DNA from: Candidatus Zymogenaceae bacterium
Lineage (GTDB): Bacteria; Desulfobacterota; Zymogenia; Zymogenales; Zymogenaceae
Reading direction: 5' to 3'
Length of the DNA: 64,000 nt
Assembly: GCA_016931225.1 (NCBI GenBank)
Contig: JAFGFE010000031.1
Span: forward strand, 1-64,000
The stretch's first letter is position 1. The number at the start of each line of letters is the position of its first letter. Below the pieces are notes generated by a model that saw only the letters and a list, made by a program, of their open reading frames with translations, was not told the origin of the DNA and did not search any database. The translations under genes were made by a program, and so were the position numbers. This document shows positions 12,280-21,586 of this stretch, one piece after another.

Positions 12280-12744
12280 CTACCGCTCCTCCAGGAGATA
12301 CTGGAGGGTGATCGTTGTACCGGCGGGTCCCTGTACCCAGACGTAATAAGTCCCCGGCGGCAGTGACAAACGGGTCAGTTCGGAGTCGGAGTCATATCCA
12401 TATCCCTCGGTGCCTCCCCCGGTGTCCACGGATTCAGAGGATTCACTGTCGATATATTCGTCTTGGCCTTCGAGTCCGGGACGGTATACAAAGAGGGACT
12501 CACCGGAAGCGACTGCGTTTTCGCTGGTAATGCCCCAGGGGTGATCGGCGCCCCAAACCGTGAAATTCACGGCAGAGGAACCCTCGGGCACAATCAATTC
12601 CGTCTGATACGTCCCCGATGTATGATCATCGGGGATTGTTATCGTCAGAACCATCTGACGAAAGGATGATCCCGCTGCACTGAAACAGACACATACCATG
12701 AAAACGAGAAAACAGACGACGGGTACCGATTTAAAATATTTCAT
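12280..12744 (-). CDS. exported hypothetical protein
   Basis: A 154-residue secreted protein of unknown function. From the ATG at 12744 it has a Sec signal peptide (hydrophobic residues about 7-22, cleavage near SAAGSS). The mature part is beta-rich: a strand-rich N-terminal half, an acidic Ser/Glu/Gly/Asp linker, then LPPGTYYVWVQGPAGTTITLQYLLEE. The last part resembles a pre-peptidase C-terminal (PPC-like) beta sandwich. An AAAGGAA ribosome binding site supports this start. The open frame continues 14 codons upstream without merit. Confidence 0.62.
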   Translation of the reverse strand: MKYFKSVPVVCFLVFMVCVCFSAAGSSFRQMVLTITIPDDHTSGTYQTELIVPEGSSAVNFTVWGADHPWGITSENAVASGESLFVYRPGLEGQDEYIDSESSESVDTGGGTEGYGYDSDSELTRLSLPPGTYYVWVQGPAGTTITLQYLLEER

Positions 12745-12772
12745 GCATCGTTCCTTTGAAAGTAACGCATAA

Positions 12773-12801
12773 ATTATAATAGACACCGTTCAATTAGTCA
12801 A
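12773..12801 (-). promoter_or_regulatory. strong promoter for the exported protein
   Basis: TTGACT (12801-12796) and a perfect TATAAT (12778-12773) with 17-bp spacing on the minus strand, about 30 bp upstream of the ATG at 12744. Confidence 0.65.
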
Positions 12802-12832
12802 AGTGAAAACAGTATCGGTGCGAGAAAGGAAC

Positions 12833-12861
12833 TTGACAATATAGGTTAAGTATATTAGGAT
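12833..12861 (+). promoter_or_regulatory. promoter of the sulfur/tRNA operon
   Basis: A perfect TTGACA (12833-12838) and TAGGAT (12856-12861) with 17-bp spacing, 26 bp before the ATG at 12888. The -10 matches four of six consensus positions. Because an Rrf2 repressor is the second gene, autoregulation at this site is plausible, but I see no defined operator. Confidence 0.55.
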
Positions 12862-12887
12862 TGAACCGGAATTCAAAAGAGGTGGAT

Positions 12888-13295
12888 ATGAAACACAAGG
12901 TGGTCCTTCATTTCTCCAAGGAGATATGGGACAAGCCCATCATCTATAAGCTGATCAGGGAATATGACCTGGTTGTCAATATCCTTAAGGCAAGCGTATT
13001 GCCGAGGCGGGAGAGCTACCTCATCCTTGAGCTTGAGGGCGATTCAGACATCTACCGCCGGGGCATCGACTACCTGAGGGAATGCGGTGTGGTGATCGAT
13101 TCCATTGATCAGGACATCAAGCGGGATGAAGATCTCTGTACCCACTGCGGCGCCTGCACGGCGATATGCCCAACCAACGCCCTTTCGATAAACCGCGACA
13201 CCATGGAGGTCTTGTTCGATTCTGAACTCTGCAGCGGCTGCGAGTTGTGTGTCCCGGTTTGTCCACCTCGGGCGATGCAGGTATTCATTGCATAG
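12888..13295 (+). CDS. NIL-domain 4Fe-4S ferredoxin-like protein
   Basis: A 135-residue protein with an N-terminal NIL domain (residues about 1-70, LHFSKEIWDKPIIYKLIREYDLVVNILKA) and two C-terminal 4Fe-4S motifs, CTHCGACTAICP and CSGCELCVPVCP. NIL-ferredoxins are associated with methionine and sulfur metabolism, including homocysteine formation with COG1900 proteins in some anaerobes. An AGAGGTGG ribosome binding site precedes the ATG at 12888, which I prefer over a TTG at 12861. It sits directly before an Rrf2 regulator and IscS/IscU, so a role in sulfur handling is inferred. Confidence 0.88.
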   Translation: MKHKVVLHFSKEIWDKPIIYKLIREYDLVVNILKASVLPRRESYLILELEGDSDIYRRGIDYLRECGVVIDSIDQDIKRDEDLCTHCGACTAICPTNALSINRDTMEVLFDSELCSGCELCVPVCPPRAMQVFIA

Positions 13296-13310
13296 CGGTT
13301 CAAAAGTTTC

Positions 13311-13754
13311 ATGAGACTGACGACAAGAGGACAGTATGCGGTCAGGGCGCTGGTGATGCTGGTTCTCACGGAGAAAGACGGGCCGGTCAACCTCAAGCGC
13401 ATTTCGGAAAAGGAGGGGATATCCCTGCACTATCTGGAACAGCTCTTTTCAAAGCTCAGAAAGGGTGAGATTGTAAAGAGCGTCAAGGGACCGGGCGGTG
13501 GATATGTCCTGGCACGGGATCCTGAGAACATCAGCGTCGGCGAGGTGATCGAGATGGTGGATGAACCAATCAGCCCTGTTTTCTGCGTCGATCACAGCAA
13601 AGATGCATCCGCCTGTCATCGTTCGGGAGAATGCACCACCCAGTGGCTGTGGGCCGAGCTGGGCGATTGTATCAGAGACTATTTGAACTCTGTAAGCATA
13701 CATGAAGTGTGCGAGAAGGCCCGATCCCGGGGTCTCTCGACAAAACAAAAATGA
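13311..13754 (+). CDS. Rrf2-family transcriptional regulator (IscR-like)
   Basis: A 147-residue winged-helix regulator. MRLTTRGQYAVRALVMLVL and the recognition segment LHYLEQLFSKLRKGEIVKSVKGPGGGYVLAR are typical of Rrf2/IscR. Three Cys residues (in PVFCVDH, ASACHRS and GECTTQW) can hold an Fe-S cluster that senses iron-sulfur status. Its TGA overlaps the IscS ATG (ATGA at 13751). Control of this operon is the likely job, inferred from position. Confidence 0.92.
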   Translation: MRLTTRGQYAVRALVMLVLTEKDGPVNLKRISEKEGISLHYLEQLFSKLRKGEIVKSVKGPGGGYVLARDPENISVGEVIEMVDEPISPVFCVDHSKDASACHRSGECTTQWLWAELGDCIRDYLNSVSIHEVCEKARSRGLSTKQK

Positions 13755-14923
13755 AAAAAAAACGCGTCTACATGGATTATAACGCCACAAGTCCGGTGCT
13801 CCCGGAAGTGCTTGACGCCATGATCCCCTTTTTCACCGACGTATGCGGCAATCCTTCCAGCGCCCACAGATACGGACGCGAGGCCAGGGAGGCGGTCGAT
13901 CAGGCCAGGGAGCGCGTCGGGTTGCTCCTGAACGCGAACATGGATGAGATCGTCTTTACGGGGGGCGGGTCGGAGTCGGACAATCTGGCGCTGAAAGGCC
14001 ATCTCTTCTCGACCAAAGAAACGTCCCATCACATCATCACATCCGCCGTTGAGCACCACGCCGTCATCAACACGGTAGACTGGCTCGAAGAGGTGGGACA
14101 TGATGTTGATTACATCGGCGTGGGCGAAAACGGCGCCCTAGATATCGATGAGCTGGAGGAGGCGATCTGTGAAAATACGAAGATTGCAAGCTTTATGTAC
14201 GCCAATAACGAAACGGGCGTCATTTTTGATATCCCCCGCATTTCGTCGATATTGAAGAAAAACAATATTGTCTTTCACACCGACGCCGTCCAGGCGACGG
14301 GCAAGATTCCGATAGATGTGCAAAAAGACGGGATCGATCTCCTTTCTGTCTCCGGTCACAAAATGGGTGCGCCAAAGGGTATCGGTGCCCTTTATATCAG
14401 AAAGGGTATCAGGCTTATGCCTTTGATTCACGGTGGAAGCCATGAATTCGGCATGCGTGCGGGGACGGAGAACGTCCCGTCCATCGTCGGCATGGGCATG
14501 GCCGCCGAGCTCTCAAGAAAACGGCTCGCGGAAGAGACCGATCGCCTGACCCGTCTCCGGGACAGGCTGGAATCCGGCATTCTGAATGCCGTTCCGGACG
14601 TATCGGTGAACGGAAAAGGCGCACCCCGTCTTCCGAACACAACAAACATCAGCTTTCACTACATAGAAGGGGAGGGGATGCTTTTGGGCCTCGACCTTGA
14701 GGGCGTCGCCGTATCGTCCGGTTCGGCATGCACAACGGGCACACTCAAGACATCTCACGTATTAAGCGCAATGAATATCGACGCCGTCATTGCACAGGGA
14801 TCAATCAGATTCAGCCTGGGTCCGGATTCAACCGATGACGACGTCGATTATGTCATCTCGAAGATCCCGGAAATAGTCGAGCGGCTGCGCGCCATGTCTC
14901 CCCTCGCTCCAAGAAAGGGATAA
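13751..14923 (+). CDS. iscS: cysteine desulfurase (IscS/NifS family)
   Basis: A 390-residue PLP enzyme that removes sulfur from cysteine as an enzyme-bound persulfide. The N terminus KRVYMDYNATSPVLPEV, the PLP Lys in SVSGHKMGAPKG near residue 203, and the persulfide Cys in SSGSACTTGT near residue 325 are all present. The short active-site loop fits the group I IscS/NifS class. The ATG at 13751 overlaps the Rrf2 stop. Downstream IscU and MnmA are natural sulfur acceptors. Confidence 0.95.
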   Translation: MKKKRVYMDYNATSPVLPEVLDAMIPFFTDVCGNPSSAHRYGREAREAVDQARERVGLLLNANMDEIVFTGGGSESDNLALKGHLFSTKETSHHIITSAVEHHAVINTVDWLEEVGHDVDYIGVGENGALDIDELEEAICENTKIASFMYANNETGVIFDIPRISSILKKNNIVFHTDAVQATGKIPIDVQKDGIDLLSVSGHKMGAPKGIGALYIRKGIRLMPLIHGGSHEFGMRAGTENVPSIVGMGMAAELSRKRLAEETDRLTRLRDRLESGILNAVPDVSVNGKGAPRLPNTTNISFHYIEGEGMLLGLDLEGVAVSSGSACTTGTLKTSHVLSAMNIDAVIAQGSIRFSLGPDSTDDDVDYVISKIPEIVERLRAMSPLAPRKG

Positions 14924-14934
14924 GAAGACGCTTC

Positions 14935-15321
14935 ATGTATACTGAAAAAGTTATTGAGCATTTTCACAACCCGAAGAATGTCGGCGAGCTTGACAATCCG
15001 GACGGCACGGGTGAAATCGGGAACGCCGCATGCGGTGACATCATGCGGATAACCATACACGTCATCGACGGCGTGATATCGGACATCAAGTTCAAAACCT
15101 TCGGATGCGCCGCCGCCATCGCCACATCCTCCATGATTACCGAGATGGTCAAAGGAAAATCCCTCGATGAGGCCCTGAAGATTACAAACAGAGATGTCGC
15201 CGAAGAGCTGGGCGGCCTGCCGAAACAGAAGATGCACTGTTCCAACCTCGCCGCCGACACACTGAAGGCGGCTATAGAAAACTATCACGAGAGAACGAAC
15301 GGAAAAGGACCGGGGTCCTGA
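14935..15321 (+). CDS. iscU: Fe-S cluster assembly scaffold IscU
   Basis: A 128-residue scaffold protein on which Fe-S clusters are assembled. The three cluster Cys are in GNAACGDIM, FGCAAAIATSS and MHCSNLAADTL, and the start MYTEKVIEHFHNPKNVGEL is characteristic. It lacks the C-terminal Nfu domain of NifU. It lies 11 nt behind IscS, with which it forms a functional pair. Confidence 0.95.
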   Translation: MYTEKVIEHFHNPKNVGELDNPDGTGEIGNAACGDIMRITIHVIDGVISDIKFKTFGCAAAIATSSMITEMVKGKSLDEALKITNRDVAEELGGLPKQKMHCSNLAADTLKAAIENYHERTNGKGPGS

Positions 15322-15340
15322 ATCCTCAGTGTAAATAATC

Positions 15341-16399
15341 ATGGGAAACAACGAACGGGTCCTGGTGGCCCTGAGCGGCGGCGTCGATTCGGCGATATCT
15401 GCGGCGCTACTTCTTGACGACGGAATGGAGGTGGAAGCCGTCACCTTTGTCCTGTGGGATGAATCTCTTACGGGACATGCAGGAAATCCCGATGCCGCGG
15501 CCGAGAGCGCATCCCGCGTCGCCCGGACACTCGGCATTCCCCACCGCGTCCTGGACGCGAGCCGCGGATTCAAAAAGGATGTGATCGATTATTTGTCCTG
15601 TGCGTATCTTACGGGAACGACGCCGAACCCCTGTGCAGTGTGCAATCGCCGGGTCAAATTCAAATATCTTCTCGATGAGGCGGAGTCGGGTGATTTCCGC
15701 TTTATCTCCACCGGTCACTATGCCCGCACGGTGGACGACGGCTCGGGAATACGACTTTTGCGGGGAATCGATGGAAAGAGGGACCAGTCCTATTTTTTGT
15801 CGCTCGTTCGTCCCGATCAGCTTTCACACACACTCTTTCCTCTGGGGACGCGCCGTAAGGAAGAGATACTCCGTATGGCCGAAAGTCGCTCAATCCCGCT
15901 TCCGGAGTCGGAAAGCAGAGAGATCTGTTTTCTCGGAAAAGACGACTACAGGGCGTACCTCAGGCGGCTTGTGGGAGATCGCATGGAACAGGGCGAGATC
16001 GTCGACATTTCGGGCAACGCGATCGGAACCCATACCGGCTTCTGGAATTATACCGTGGGTCAGAGGAGCGGTATCGGCATCCCCGCCTCCCGGCCCTATT
16101 ATGTGGTGAGTACGGAAGCGAAACAGAACCGGGTTATCGTTGGGTATAGGGAAGACATCATGAGGCGGGAGGTTGTCGCCGGCTCGTTTAACTGGATATC
16201 CGGAATACCGGACATGACCGAGTTTCGATGCGACGGCATGGTCCGCTACAATGAGAAACCATCCCCGGGAACGGTATATATCGAATCTCCCGATACCGTT
16301 CGGATGGTTTTCGAAGAGCCGCACTTCGCACCGGCTCCCGGTCAGATACTGGCGCTCTATGAGGGCGAGCGTGTCATCGGAGGGGGGATGTTGGAGTGA
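15341..16399 (+). CDS. mnmA: tRNA-uridine 2-sulfurtransferase MnmA
   Basis: A 352-residue enzyme that 2-thiolates the wobble uridine U34 of Lys, Glu and Gln tRNAs using persulfide sulfur. The ATP-pyrophosphatase loop ALSGGVDSAISAALL, the catalytic Cys in NPCAVCNRRVKF, and the second Cys in SREICFLGKDDY are present, as are the central STGHYAR and the GQRSGIGIP segment. The sulfur donor is probably the IscS two genes upstream. Its stop overlaps the next GTG start (GTGA at 16396). Confidence 0.96.
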   Translation: MGNNERVLVALSGGVDSAISAALLLDDGMEVEAVTFVLWDESLTGHAGNPDAAAESASRVARTLGIPHRVLDASRGFKKDVIDYLSCAYLTGTTPNPCAVCNRRVKFKYLLDEAESGDFRFISTGHYARTVDDGSGIRLLRGIDGKRDQSYFLSLVRPDQLSHTLFPLGTRRKEEILRMAESRSIPLPESESREICFLGKDDYRAYLRRLVGDRMEQGEIVDISGNAIGTHTGFWNYTVGQRSGIGIPASRPYYVVSTEAKQNRVIVGYREDIMRREVVAGSFNWISGIPDMTEFRCDGMVRYNEKPSPGTVYIESPDTVRMVFEEPHFAPAPGQILALYEGERVIGGGMLE

Positions 16400-17691
16400 C
16401 TCAGACCGTCGCCGTTATAACACTCGGGTGCAAGGTCAATTTCACCGACAGCGAATCAATCGCCTACGATCTGAAATCCCTGGGATATCGAGTGGTTATG
16501 GGACATGAACGGGCCGCCGCCGCCGTCGTCAATACCTGCACGGTCACCGGTAAGGCGGATTATCAATCCCGCCAGGCCGTCCGCAGAATGAAGCGGGAAA
16601 TCGGTGACGGCCCGGTCATCGTTACCGGGTGTTCCGTCGCGGTCTATCCCGAGAGCATTGCGAACAGCGGCGTCGATACGGTCATCGTTCACCCTCAAGA
16701 CAGAGCCGACATTGCGGACATAGTCCGTAACCTCATCGGCCCATCGGACACATCGGACGGGAACGATGAGGATGTTTGTGTGTCGGACTCATCCCGGGAT
16801 ATTCATGAAGACACTCGAACCCGGGCGTTCGTGAAAGTCCAGGAGGGGTGCAACGCCCGATGCAGTTACTGCGTGGTGCCCCTTGCCAGGGGGAGGGAGA
16901 GGAGCGTTCCCGCTGATACCGTCGTCTCCCGTATTTCCGAGCTTTCATCGAGGGGATACAGGGAGGTTGTCCTGACGGGCATTCACCTGGGACGTTACGG
17001 AGATACGGATTCGTTGTCTCTTGTCGGGCTGCTCGGGCGCCTCATTGAGGCGGGATTCCCCCTCCGGTATCGTCTCAGCTCGCTGGAGCCGCTGGAGATA
17101 TCGGACGACCTGCTTCATCTTATGACCGATACACCTGAGATCACGCCGCATCTGCACATCCCGCTCCAGAGTGGGGACGATTCCATCCTGAAGGCAATGA
17201 AGAGGCCGTATCAGGTTGATTACTTTGAAAAACTCGTCGAGAGGGCGAATACGCTGCTGGACGCACCCGGCATCGGTATCGACGTGATGGTGGGCTTTCC
17301 GGGCGAGGATGACAATGCGTTTGAGAATACCGTATCGCTGCTCAAAAGACTTCCCGTAACGTACCTTCACGTGTTTCCTTTTTCACCACGGCCCGGCACG
17401 CCAGCGTTTCAGATGTCGGAACAGGTCCCGGGGAGGATAAAGAAGGAGCGGGCGAAAATCATCAGGGACATCGGCGAAGAGAAAAACAGATTGTATCGAC
17501 AGGGCCGGGTGGGACATACCCTTGAGGTACTGACGGAGAGAAAAGACGGGATACACCTTACCGGAAAGAGCGAAAACTACCTCACCGTGTACATGGATGA
17601 ACATGCCGATGAGGTCAACTGCATCGTTCCCGTTACCGTTGTCGACCTGACGGAAGACGGAGTATATGGAAGAAAAACTGTGTGCATGTGA
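16396..17691 (+). CDS. mtaB: tRNA t6A37 methylthiotransferase MtaB
   Basis: A 431-residue radical SAM methylthiotransferase that converts t6A37 to ms2t6A37 in tRNAs. The UPF0004 domain starts VAVITLGCKVNFTDSE, with further Cys in NTCTVTG and TGCSV. The radical SAM motif is CNARCSYC near residue 155, and a C-terminal TRAM-like region follows. TLGCKVN is characteristic of MtaB rather than MiaB. The start is GTG. Together with MnmA it makes this a tRNA-thiolation block. The 3' end overlaps rnc by 26 nt. Confidence 0.93.
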   Translation: MTQTVAVITLGCKVNFTDSESIAYDLKSLGYRVVMGHERAAAAVVNTCTVTGKADYQSRQAVRRMKREIGDGPVIVTGCSVAVYPESIANSGVDTVIVHPQDRADIADIVRNLIGPSDTSDGNDEDVCVSDSSRDIHEDTRTRAFVKVQEGCNARCSYCVVPLARGRERSVPADTVVSRISELSSRGYREVVLTGIHLGRYGDTDSLSLVGLLGRLIEAGFPLRYRLSSLEPLEISDDLLHLMTDTPEITPHLHIPLQSGDDSILKAMKRPYQVDYFEKLVERANTLLDAPGIGIDVMVGFPGEDDNAFENTVSLLKRLPVTYLHVFPFSPRPGTPAFQMSEQVPGRIKKERAKIIRDIGEEKNRLYRQGRVGHTLEVLTERKDGIHLTGKSENYLTVYMDEHADEVNCIVPVTVVDLTEDGVYGRKTVCM

Positions 17692-18337
17692 AAAGATACT
17701 GGAGTACCGATTTGAAGACCGTCTGTGGCTCGTTCGCGCTTTGACCCACGCCTCGGCCCAGAGTGATGAAGCTCCGTTCGGCTATGAACGGCTCGAATTC
17801 CTGGGAGACGGTGCTATCGACCTGATCATCGGGCTGATGCTGTTCGAGCGATATCCCGATTGGGACGAGGGGTGGCTCACCCGGGCAAGGGCGATGCTTG
17901 TCAATGCGGACAGTCTGGCCCGACGGGCGCGGGATGCGGGGCTCGATCATCTCCTCATTCTCGGGAAGGGCGAGGAGAAGGCGGGGGGGCGGAAAAAAAT
18001 ATCAATCCTTGCAGGTGTGTATGAAGCCGTGGTGGGGGCCGTGCTGGTCGACGGGGGATATGGATCGATAGAGCCGATCGTCAAGAGGCATTTTCGCGAT
18101 GTCGTTGAAAACATCCATACCCTGAACACGAAGAATTACAAATCCCTCCTCCAGGAGAAGATACAGGTGGAGCTCCAGACCCTTCCAGACTATGAAGTGG
18201 TGGAATGTTTCGGTCCCGAACACGAAAAAAGGTTCATCGTTCGCGTCTCAGTGGACGGCGAGGAATGGGGGAGGGGCGAAGGAAAAAGTAAAAAGGATGC
18301 GGAAATGGCCGCCGCCCGAAATGCGCTTGAAAAATGA
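17666..18337 (+). CDS. rnc: ribonuclease III
   Basis: A 223-residue double-stranded RNA endonuclease for rRNA and mRNA processing. The signature ERLEFLGDGAIDL carries the metal ligands Glu44 and Asp48. A second acidic set lies near YEAVVGAVLVDGG, and a C-terminal double-stranded RNA-binding domain (LLQEKIQVELQTLPDYEVV to KKDAEMAAARNAL) is complete. The ATG at 17666 lies inside the end of mtaB. Confidence 0.96.
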   Translation: MEEKLCACEKILEYRFEDRLWLVRALTHASAQSDEAPFGYERLEFLGDGAIDLIIGLMLFERYPDWDEGWLTRARAMLVNADSLARRARDAGLDHLLILGKGEEKAGGRKKISILAGVYEAVVGAVLVDGGYGSIEPIVKRHFRDVVENIHTLNTKNYKSLLQEKIQVELQTLPDYEVVECFGPEHEKRFIVRVSVDGEEWGRGEGKSKKDAEMAAARNALEK

Positions 18338-19356
18338 AAAATATCAAACGATTTATCATACCGATATTTATCCCCCATGCAGGGTGTCCCCATCGTTGCC
18401 TGTTCTGTGACCAGCAGGCGATCACATCCGCGGGAGCCGTGAAACTCACCCGCGGACATATCGTGGAGACGGTCAACAGTTATACGGAGACACGCCCGGA
18501 CTGGGAACGGGATATAGAGCTCGCCTTTTTCGGGGGTAGCTTCACATTGCTCCCGATGAAGCGACAGCTTGATCTGCTCAAGATCGGCAAGGAACTGATC
18601 GACATGGGCCGAATCGATGCGCTGAGGGTGTCCACCCGGCCCGATGCGATCAGTGAAAAGGTCCTCGGCTTCCTTGAGGAGTACGGTGTTCGAACGATAG
18701 AGCTGGGGATTCAGTCGATGTCCGATCACATCCTCGAACTGTCACAACGGGGTCATACGGCCGACGATACACGGCGGGCGGCCTTGCTTATAAAGCGCCG
18801 AGGGTTCGACCTGATCGCCCAGATCATGCCGGGTCTCCCCGGAGATACCGAGTCTACGATCATGGGGACCGCCGAGGATGTGATAAACCTCGTCCCGAGC
18901 GGTGTCCGGATATATCCGACGGTGGTCATCAAGGATACGGAGATGGAGCGGCTCTATCGTGAGGGGAGATACGTGCCGTTGTCACTGGACGAGACGGTAC
19001 GGATTACGGGATTGATCGTCCGGATGTTCCAGGAACACGATATTCCCATCATCCGAATCGGGCTCTCCCACTCAAAGGATCTCGAGAAACGTGTCGTTTC
19101 GGGACCCTATCATGAATCACTGGGCGCGCTGGTGATGGAAGGAATGATGGCCGAAAGGATCGAACGAGTTGTTGGAGAACTTTCGCACATTCCCGACCCC
19201 CTTGTCATCAGAGTGCACCCGAGGCTGGTGGGCGCCGCCGTGGGCGGAAACAAACGAACCATCAGAAAGCTCGAAAAGGTCCACAACCTTAACAAAGTAA
19301 AGATCACCGGGGATCGGTTTCTCACCGAGGAGGAGATCGTCATTGAAAACCTTTAA
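18334..19356 (+). CDS. radical SAM protein, Elp3-like, uncharacterised
   Basis: A 340-residue radical SAM protein. The cluster motif is CPHRCLFC (CxxxCxxC) near residue 18, followed by FFGGSFTLLP, VSTRPDAIS and ELGIQSMSD. That pattern belongs to the Elp3/HemN-like branch. There is no acetyltransferase domain as in true Elp3. Genes of this group often sit beside rnc, and the substrate is unknown to me. ATGA overlap with rnc; its 3' end overlaps era by 14 nt. Confidence 0.85.
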   Translation: MKNIKRFIIPIFIPHAGCPHRCLFCDQQAITSAGAVKLTRGHIVETVNSYTETRPDWERDIELAFFGGSFTLLPMKRQLDLLKIGKELIDMGRIDALRVSTRPDAISEKVLGFLEEYGVRTIELGIQSMSDHILELSQRGHTADDTRRAALLIKRRGFDLIAQIMPGLPGDTESTIMGTAEDVINLVPSGVRIYPTVVIKDTEMERLYREGRYVPLSLDETVRITGLIVRMFQEHDIPIIRIGLSHSKDLEKRVVSGPYHESLGALVMEGMMAERIERVVGELSHIPDPLVIRVHPRLVGAAVGGNKRTIRKLEKVHNLNKVKITGDRFLTEEEIVIENL

Positions 19357-20236
19357 ATCGGGTTTTGTGGTGCTCGTCGGGAAGACGAATGTGGGTAAAT
19401 CCACTCTGATGAACACCATCCTGGGGGAGAAGGTCTCGATCGTCACCCCAAAGCCCCAGACCACCAGAAACCGCATCATGGGCATCCTGACGGACCAATC
19501 ATCTCAGATCGTCTTCGTGGATACACCCGGTTTTCACAGGGCGGCCAAAAAGGAGCTGAATCTCTACATGATCAGGACCGCACGGGCGGCCCGTGACGAC
19601 GCCGATATCGTCACGATCATGGTGGAGGCGGGCGACCGCCTCGACGATGTCGACATGGAGGTGCTCCGTGGTCTGAAGAACGTGAAGACGCCCGTCATCC
19701 TCCTCATCAACAAGGTGGATCGGGCGAAAAAGGAGACGATCCTTCCGCTGATTGAATCCATCGAAATGATGCACAACTTCGAAGAAATCATCCCGGTTTC
19801 GGCGCTGACGGGCGACGGCATAGAGATATATCTCGATGCCGTACAGAGACTTCTCTCCGAAGGCCCTCCTTTTTTTCCCGAGGACGCCCTGACTGACCAG
19901 AGCGAGAAGTTCATCACGGCGGAAATCATACGGGAAAAGGTGTTTCGCCTCACACGTAAGGAGATACCATACGCCGTTGCGGTGGCTATCGATCGCTTCC
20001 AGGAGGACGCCCAGAAGGGTCTTCTTCTCGTGGATGCGGTGATCTTTGTTGAGCGGGAATCGCAGAAGGGGATCGTCATCGGGAAGGGAGGCTCGGTCGT
20101 CAAGGAAATCGGAACACAGGCCAGGATGGACCTGGAGGCGTTTTTTAACATCAAGGTATACGTTGAACTCCGAGTGAAGGTGCTCAAGGATTGGGCGAAG
20201 CGGTCGGAGATGCTCAAACGTCTGGGATATCAATAG
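19343..20236 (+). CDS. era: GTPase Era
   Basis: A 297-residue Ras-like GTPase that binds 16S rRNA during 30S assembly. G1 is GKTNVGKST, G3 DTPGFHRAAK, G4 NKVD, and the C-terminal KH domain contains GIVIGKGGSVVKEIGTQAR. The TTG start at 19343 is preceded by GAGGAGGAG. Its location behind rnc is a common arrangement linked to ribosome maturation. Confidence 0.96.
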   Translation: MKTFKSGFVVLVGKTNVGKSTLMNTILGEKVSIVTPKPQTTRNRIMGILTDQSSQIVFVDTPGFHRAAKKELNLYMIRTARAARDDADIVTIMVEAGDRLDDVDMEVLRGLKNVKTPVILLINKVDRAKKETILPLIESIEMMHNFEEIIPVSALTGDGIEIYLDAVQRLLSEGPPFFPEDALTDQSEKFITAEIIREKVFRLTRKEIPYAVAVAIDRFQEDAQKGLLLVDAVIFVERESQKGIVIGKGGSVVKEIGTQARMDLEAFFNIKVYVELRVKVLKDWAKRSEMLKRLGYQ

Positions 20237-20239
20237 AAC

Positions 20240-21586
20240 ATGACAAACGGCAAAAAAATCGTGGCCATCGTGGGACGCCCGAATGTGGGAAAGTCCACGT
20301 TCTTCAACAGGATCGTCGGGACCCGCCGCGCCATCGTGGAGGATGAGCCGGGGGTGACGAGAGACCGCATCTACGCCGACGCACGGTGGGGTGATACGGA
20401 ATTCACCCTGATAGACACCGGTGGATTCATGCCTGATGCGGACACCGAGATACTCCGCGGCGTTCACGAAATGGCGGAGCTTGCGGTAGAGGAATCGGAC
20501 ATCATCCTTTTTCTCATGGACGCCCGGGATGGGGTTCGTCCGGACGATTCGGAGATGTTCAACTATCTCAGAAAGACAAAAAAGCCGGTCTTCGCACTGG
20601 TGAACAAGGTGGACGGCCCCAAGCAGGAATCGGAGATATATGAATTCTATCAACTGGGGATGGACACCCTGTATGCGATATCCGCTCAGCACAACATCGG
20701 GATCAACGATGTTATGGATGATGTGGTGTTTTCCCTCACGGGCATGATGGAAGAGCATCCTTCTGAAACGCCGGACGCCCCTCATATCGCAATCGTCGGA
20801 CGTCCCAACGTGGGGAAATCATCGCTTCTGAATCGCCTGACCGGATACGGACGGTCACTGGTCGACGACACCCCCGGGACGACCAGGGACTCAATTGATA
20901 CGCTGGTATATACGGAAAATAGACCCTATGTGCTCATAGACACGGCGGGCATCAGGAGAAAGAGCAGAATAAGCATGGCCGTGGAGAAATTCAGCGTGTT
21001 TGCATCCCTCAGAAGCATCGACCGTGCGGATGCGGCGCTTTTGCTCCTTGACGCGGAGGAAGGGCCCACGGACCAGGATATTCGCATAGCCCGACTGATA
21101 AAGGATAAGGGTGTCGCCTCGGTCATCCTTGTAAACAAGTGGGACCTTGTCGAAAAGGATGAGCGCACCGCGGGGACGTTCGCACTCCGTATTCAGGACG
21201 AGATGAAAAATATCTCCTACTCACCGATCATTTTTATTTCAGCAAAAAGTGGTAAGAACGTCCATCGCATATACCCCGCCGTCGATACCGTCATTGAAAA
21301 TAGAAACCGCCGTATTCCGACGGGAGAGCTGAATTCTTTTTTCGATATTATCAGCACAGAACACAGCCCCGGTCTGTACCACGGAAAGCCCGTAAAAATA
21401 TTTTACATCACCCAGACGTCTATAGCACCGCCCACGTTTGTACTTTTCAGCAACAACCCCAAAGGAATCAAGCCCGCCTACCATCGATTCATCATCAACA
21501 GGCTGCGAGACGCATATGATTTTTCCGGTACGCCGATTCGGCTGTATCATAGAAAACGAGAGCGTGAAAGAGTAAAAAAAGCTTGA
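20240..21586 (+). CDS. der: GTPase Der (EngA)
   Basis: A 448-residue protein with two tandem GTPase domains that functions in 50S subunit assembly. Domain 1 starts with GRPNVGKSTFFNR and DTGGF; domain 2 with GRPNVGKSSLLNR and DTAGIRRKSRI. The C-terminal KH-like domain ends in SGTPIRLYHRKRER. Length is typical. It ends the long operon; the liv1 promoter begins 4 nt inside the end of its reading frame. Confidence 0.96.
   Translation: MTNGKKIVAIVGRPNVGKSTFFNRIVGTRRAIVEDEPGVTRDRIYADARWGDTEFTLIDTGGFMPDADTEILRGVHEMAELAVEESDIILFLMDARDGVRPDDSEMFNYLRKTKKPVFALVNKVDGPKQESEIYEFYQLGMDTLYAISAQHNIGINDVMDDVVFSLTGMMEEHPSETPDAPHIAIVGRPNVGKSSLLNRLTGYGRSLVDDTPGTTRDSIDTLVYTENRPYVLIDTAGIRRKSRISMAVEKFSVFASLRSIDRADAALLLLDAEEGPTDQDIRIARLIKDKGVASVILVNKWDLVEKDERTAGTFALRIQDEMKNISYSPIIFISAKSGKNVHRIYPAVDTVIENRNRRIPTGELNSFFDIISTEHSPGLYHGKPVKIFYITQTSIAPPTFVLFSNNPKGIKPAYHRFIINRLRDAYDFSGTPIRLYHRKRERERVKKA

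Noticed and set aside
19499-20785. 428-codon minus-strand frame across era and der
   Set aside because: It spans two well-identified GTPase genes on the other strand and has no recognisable domain.
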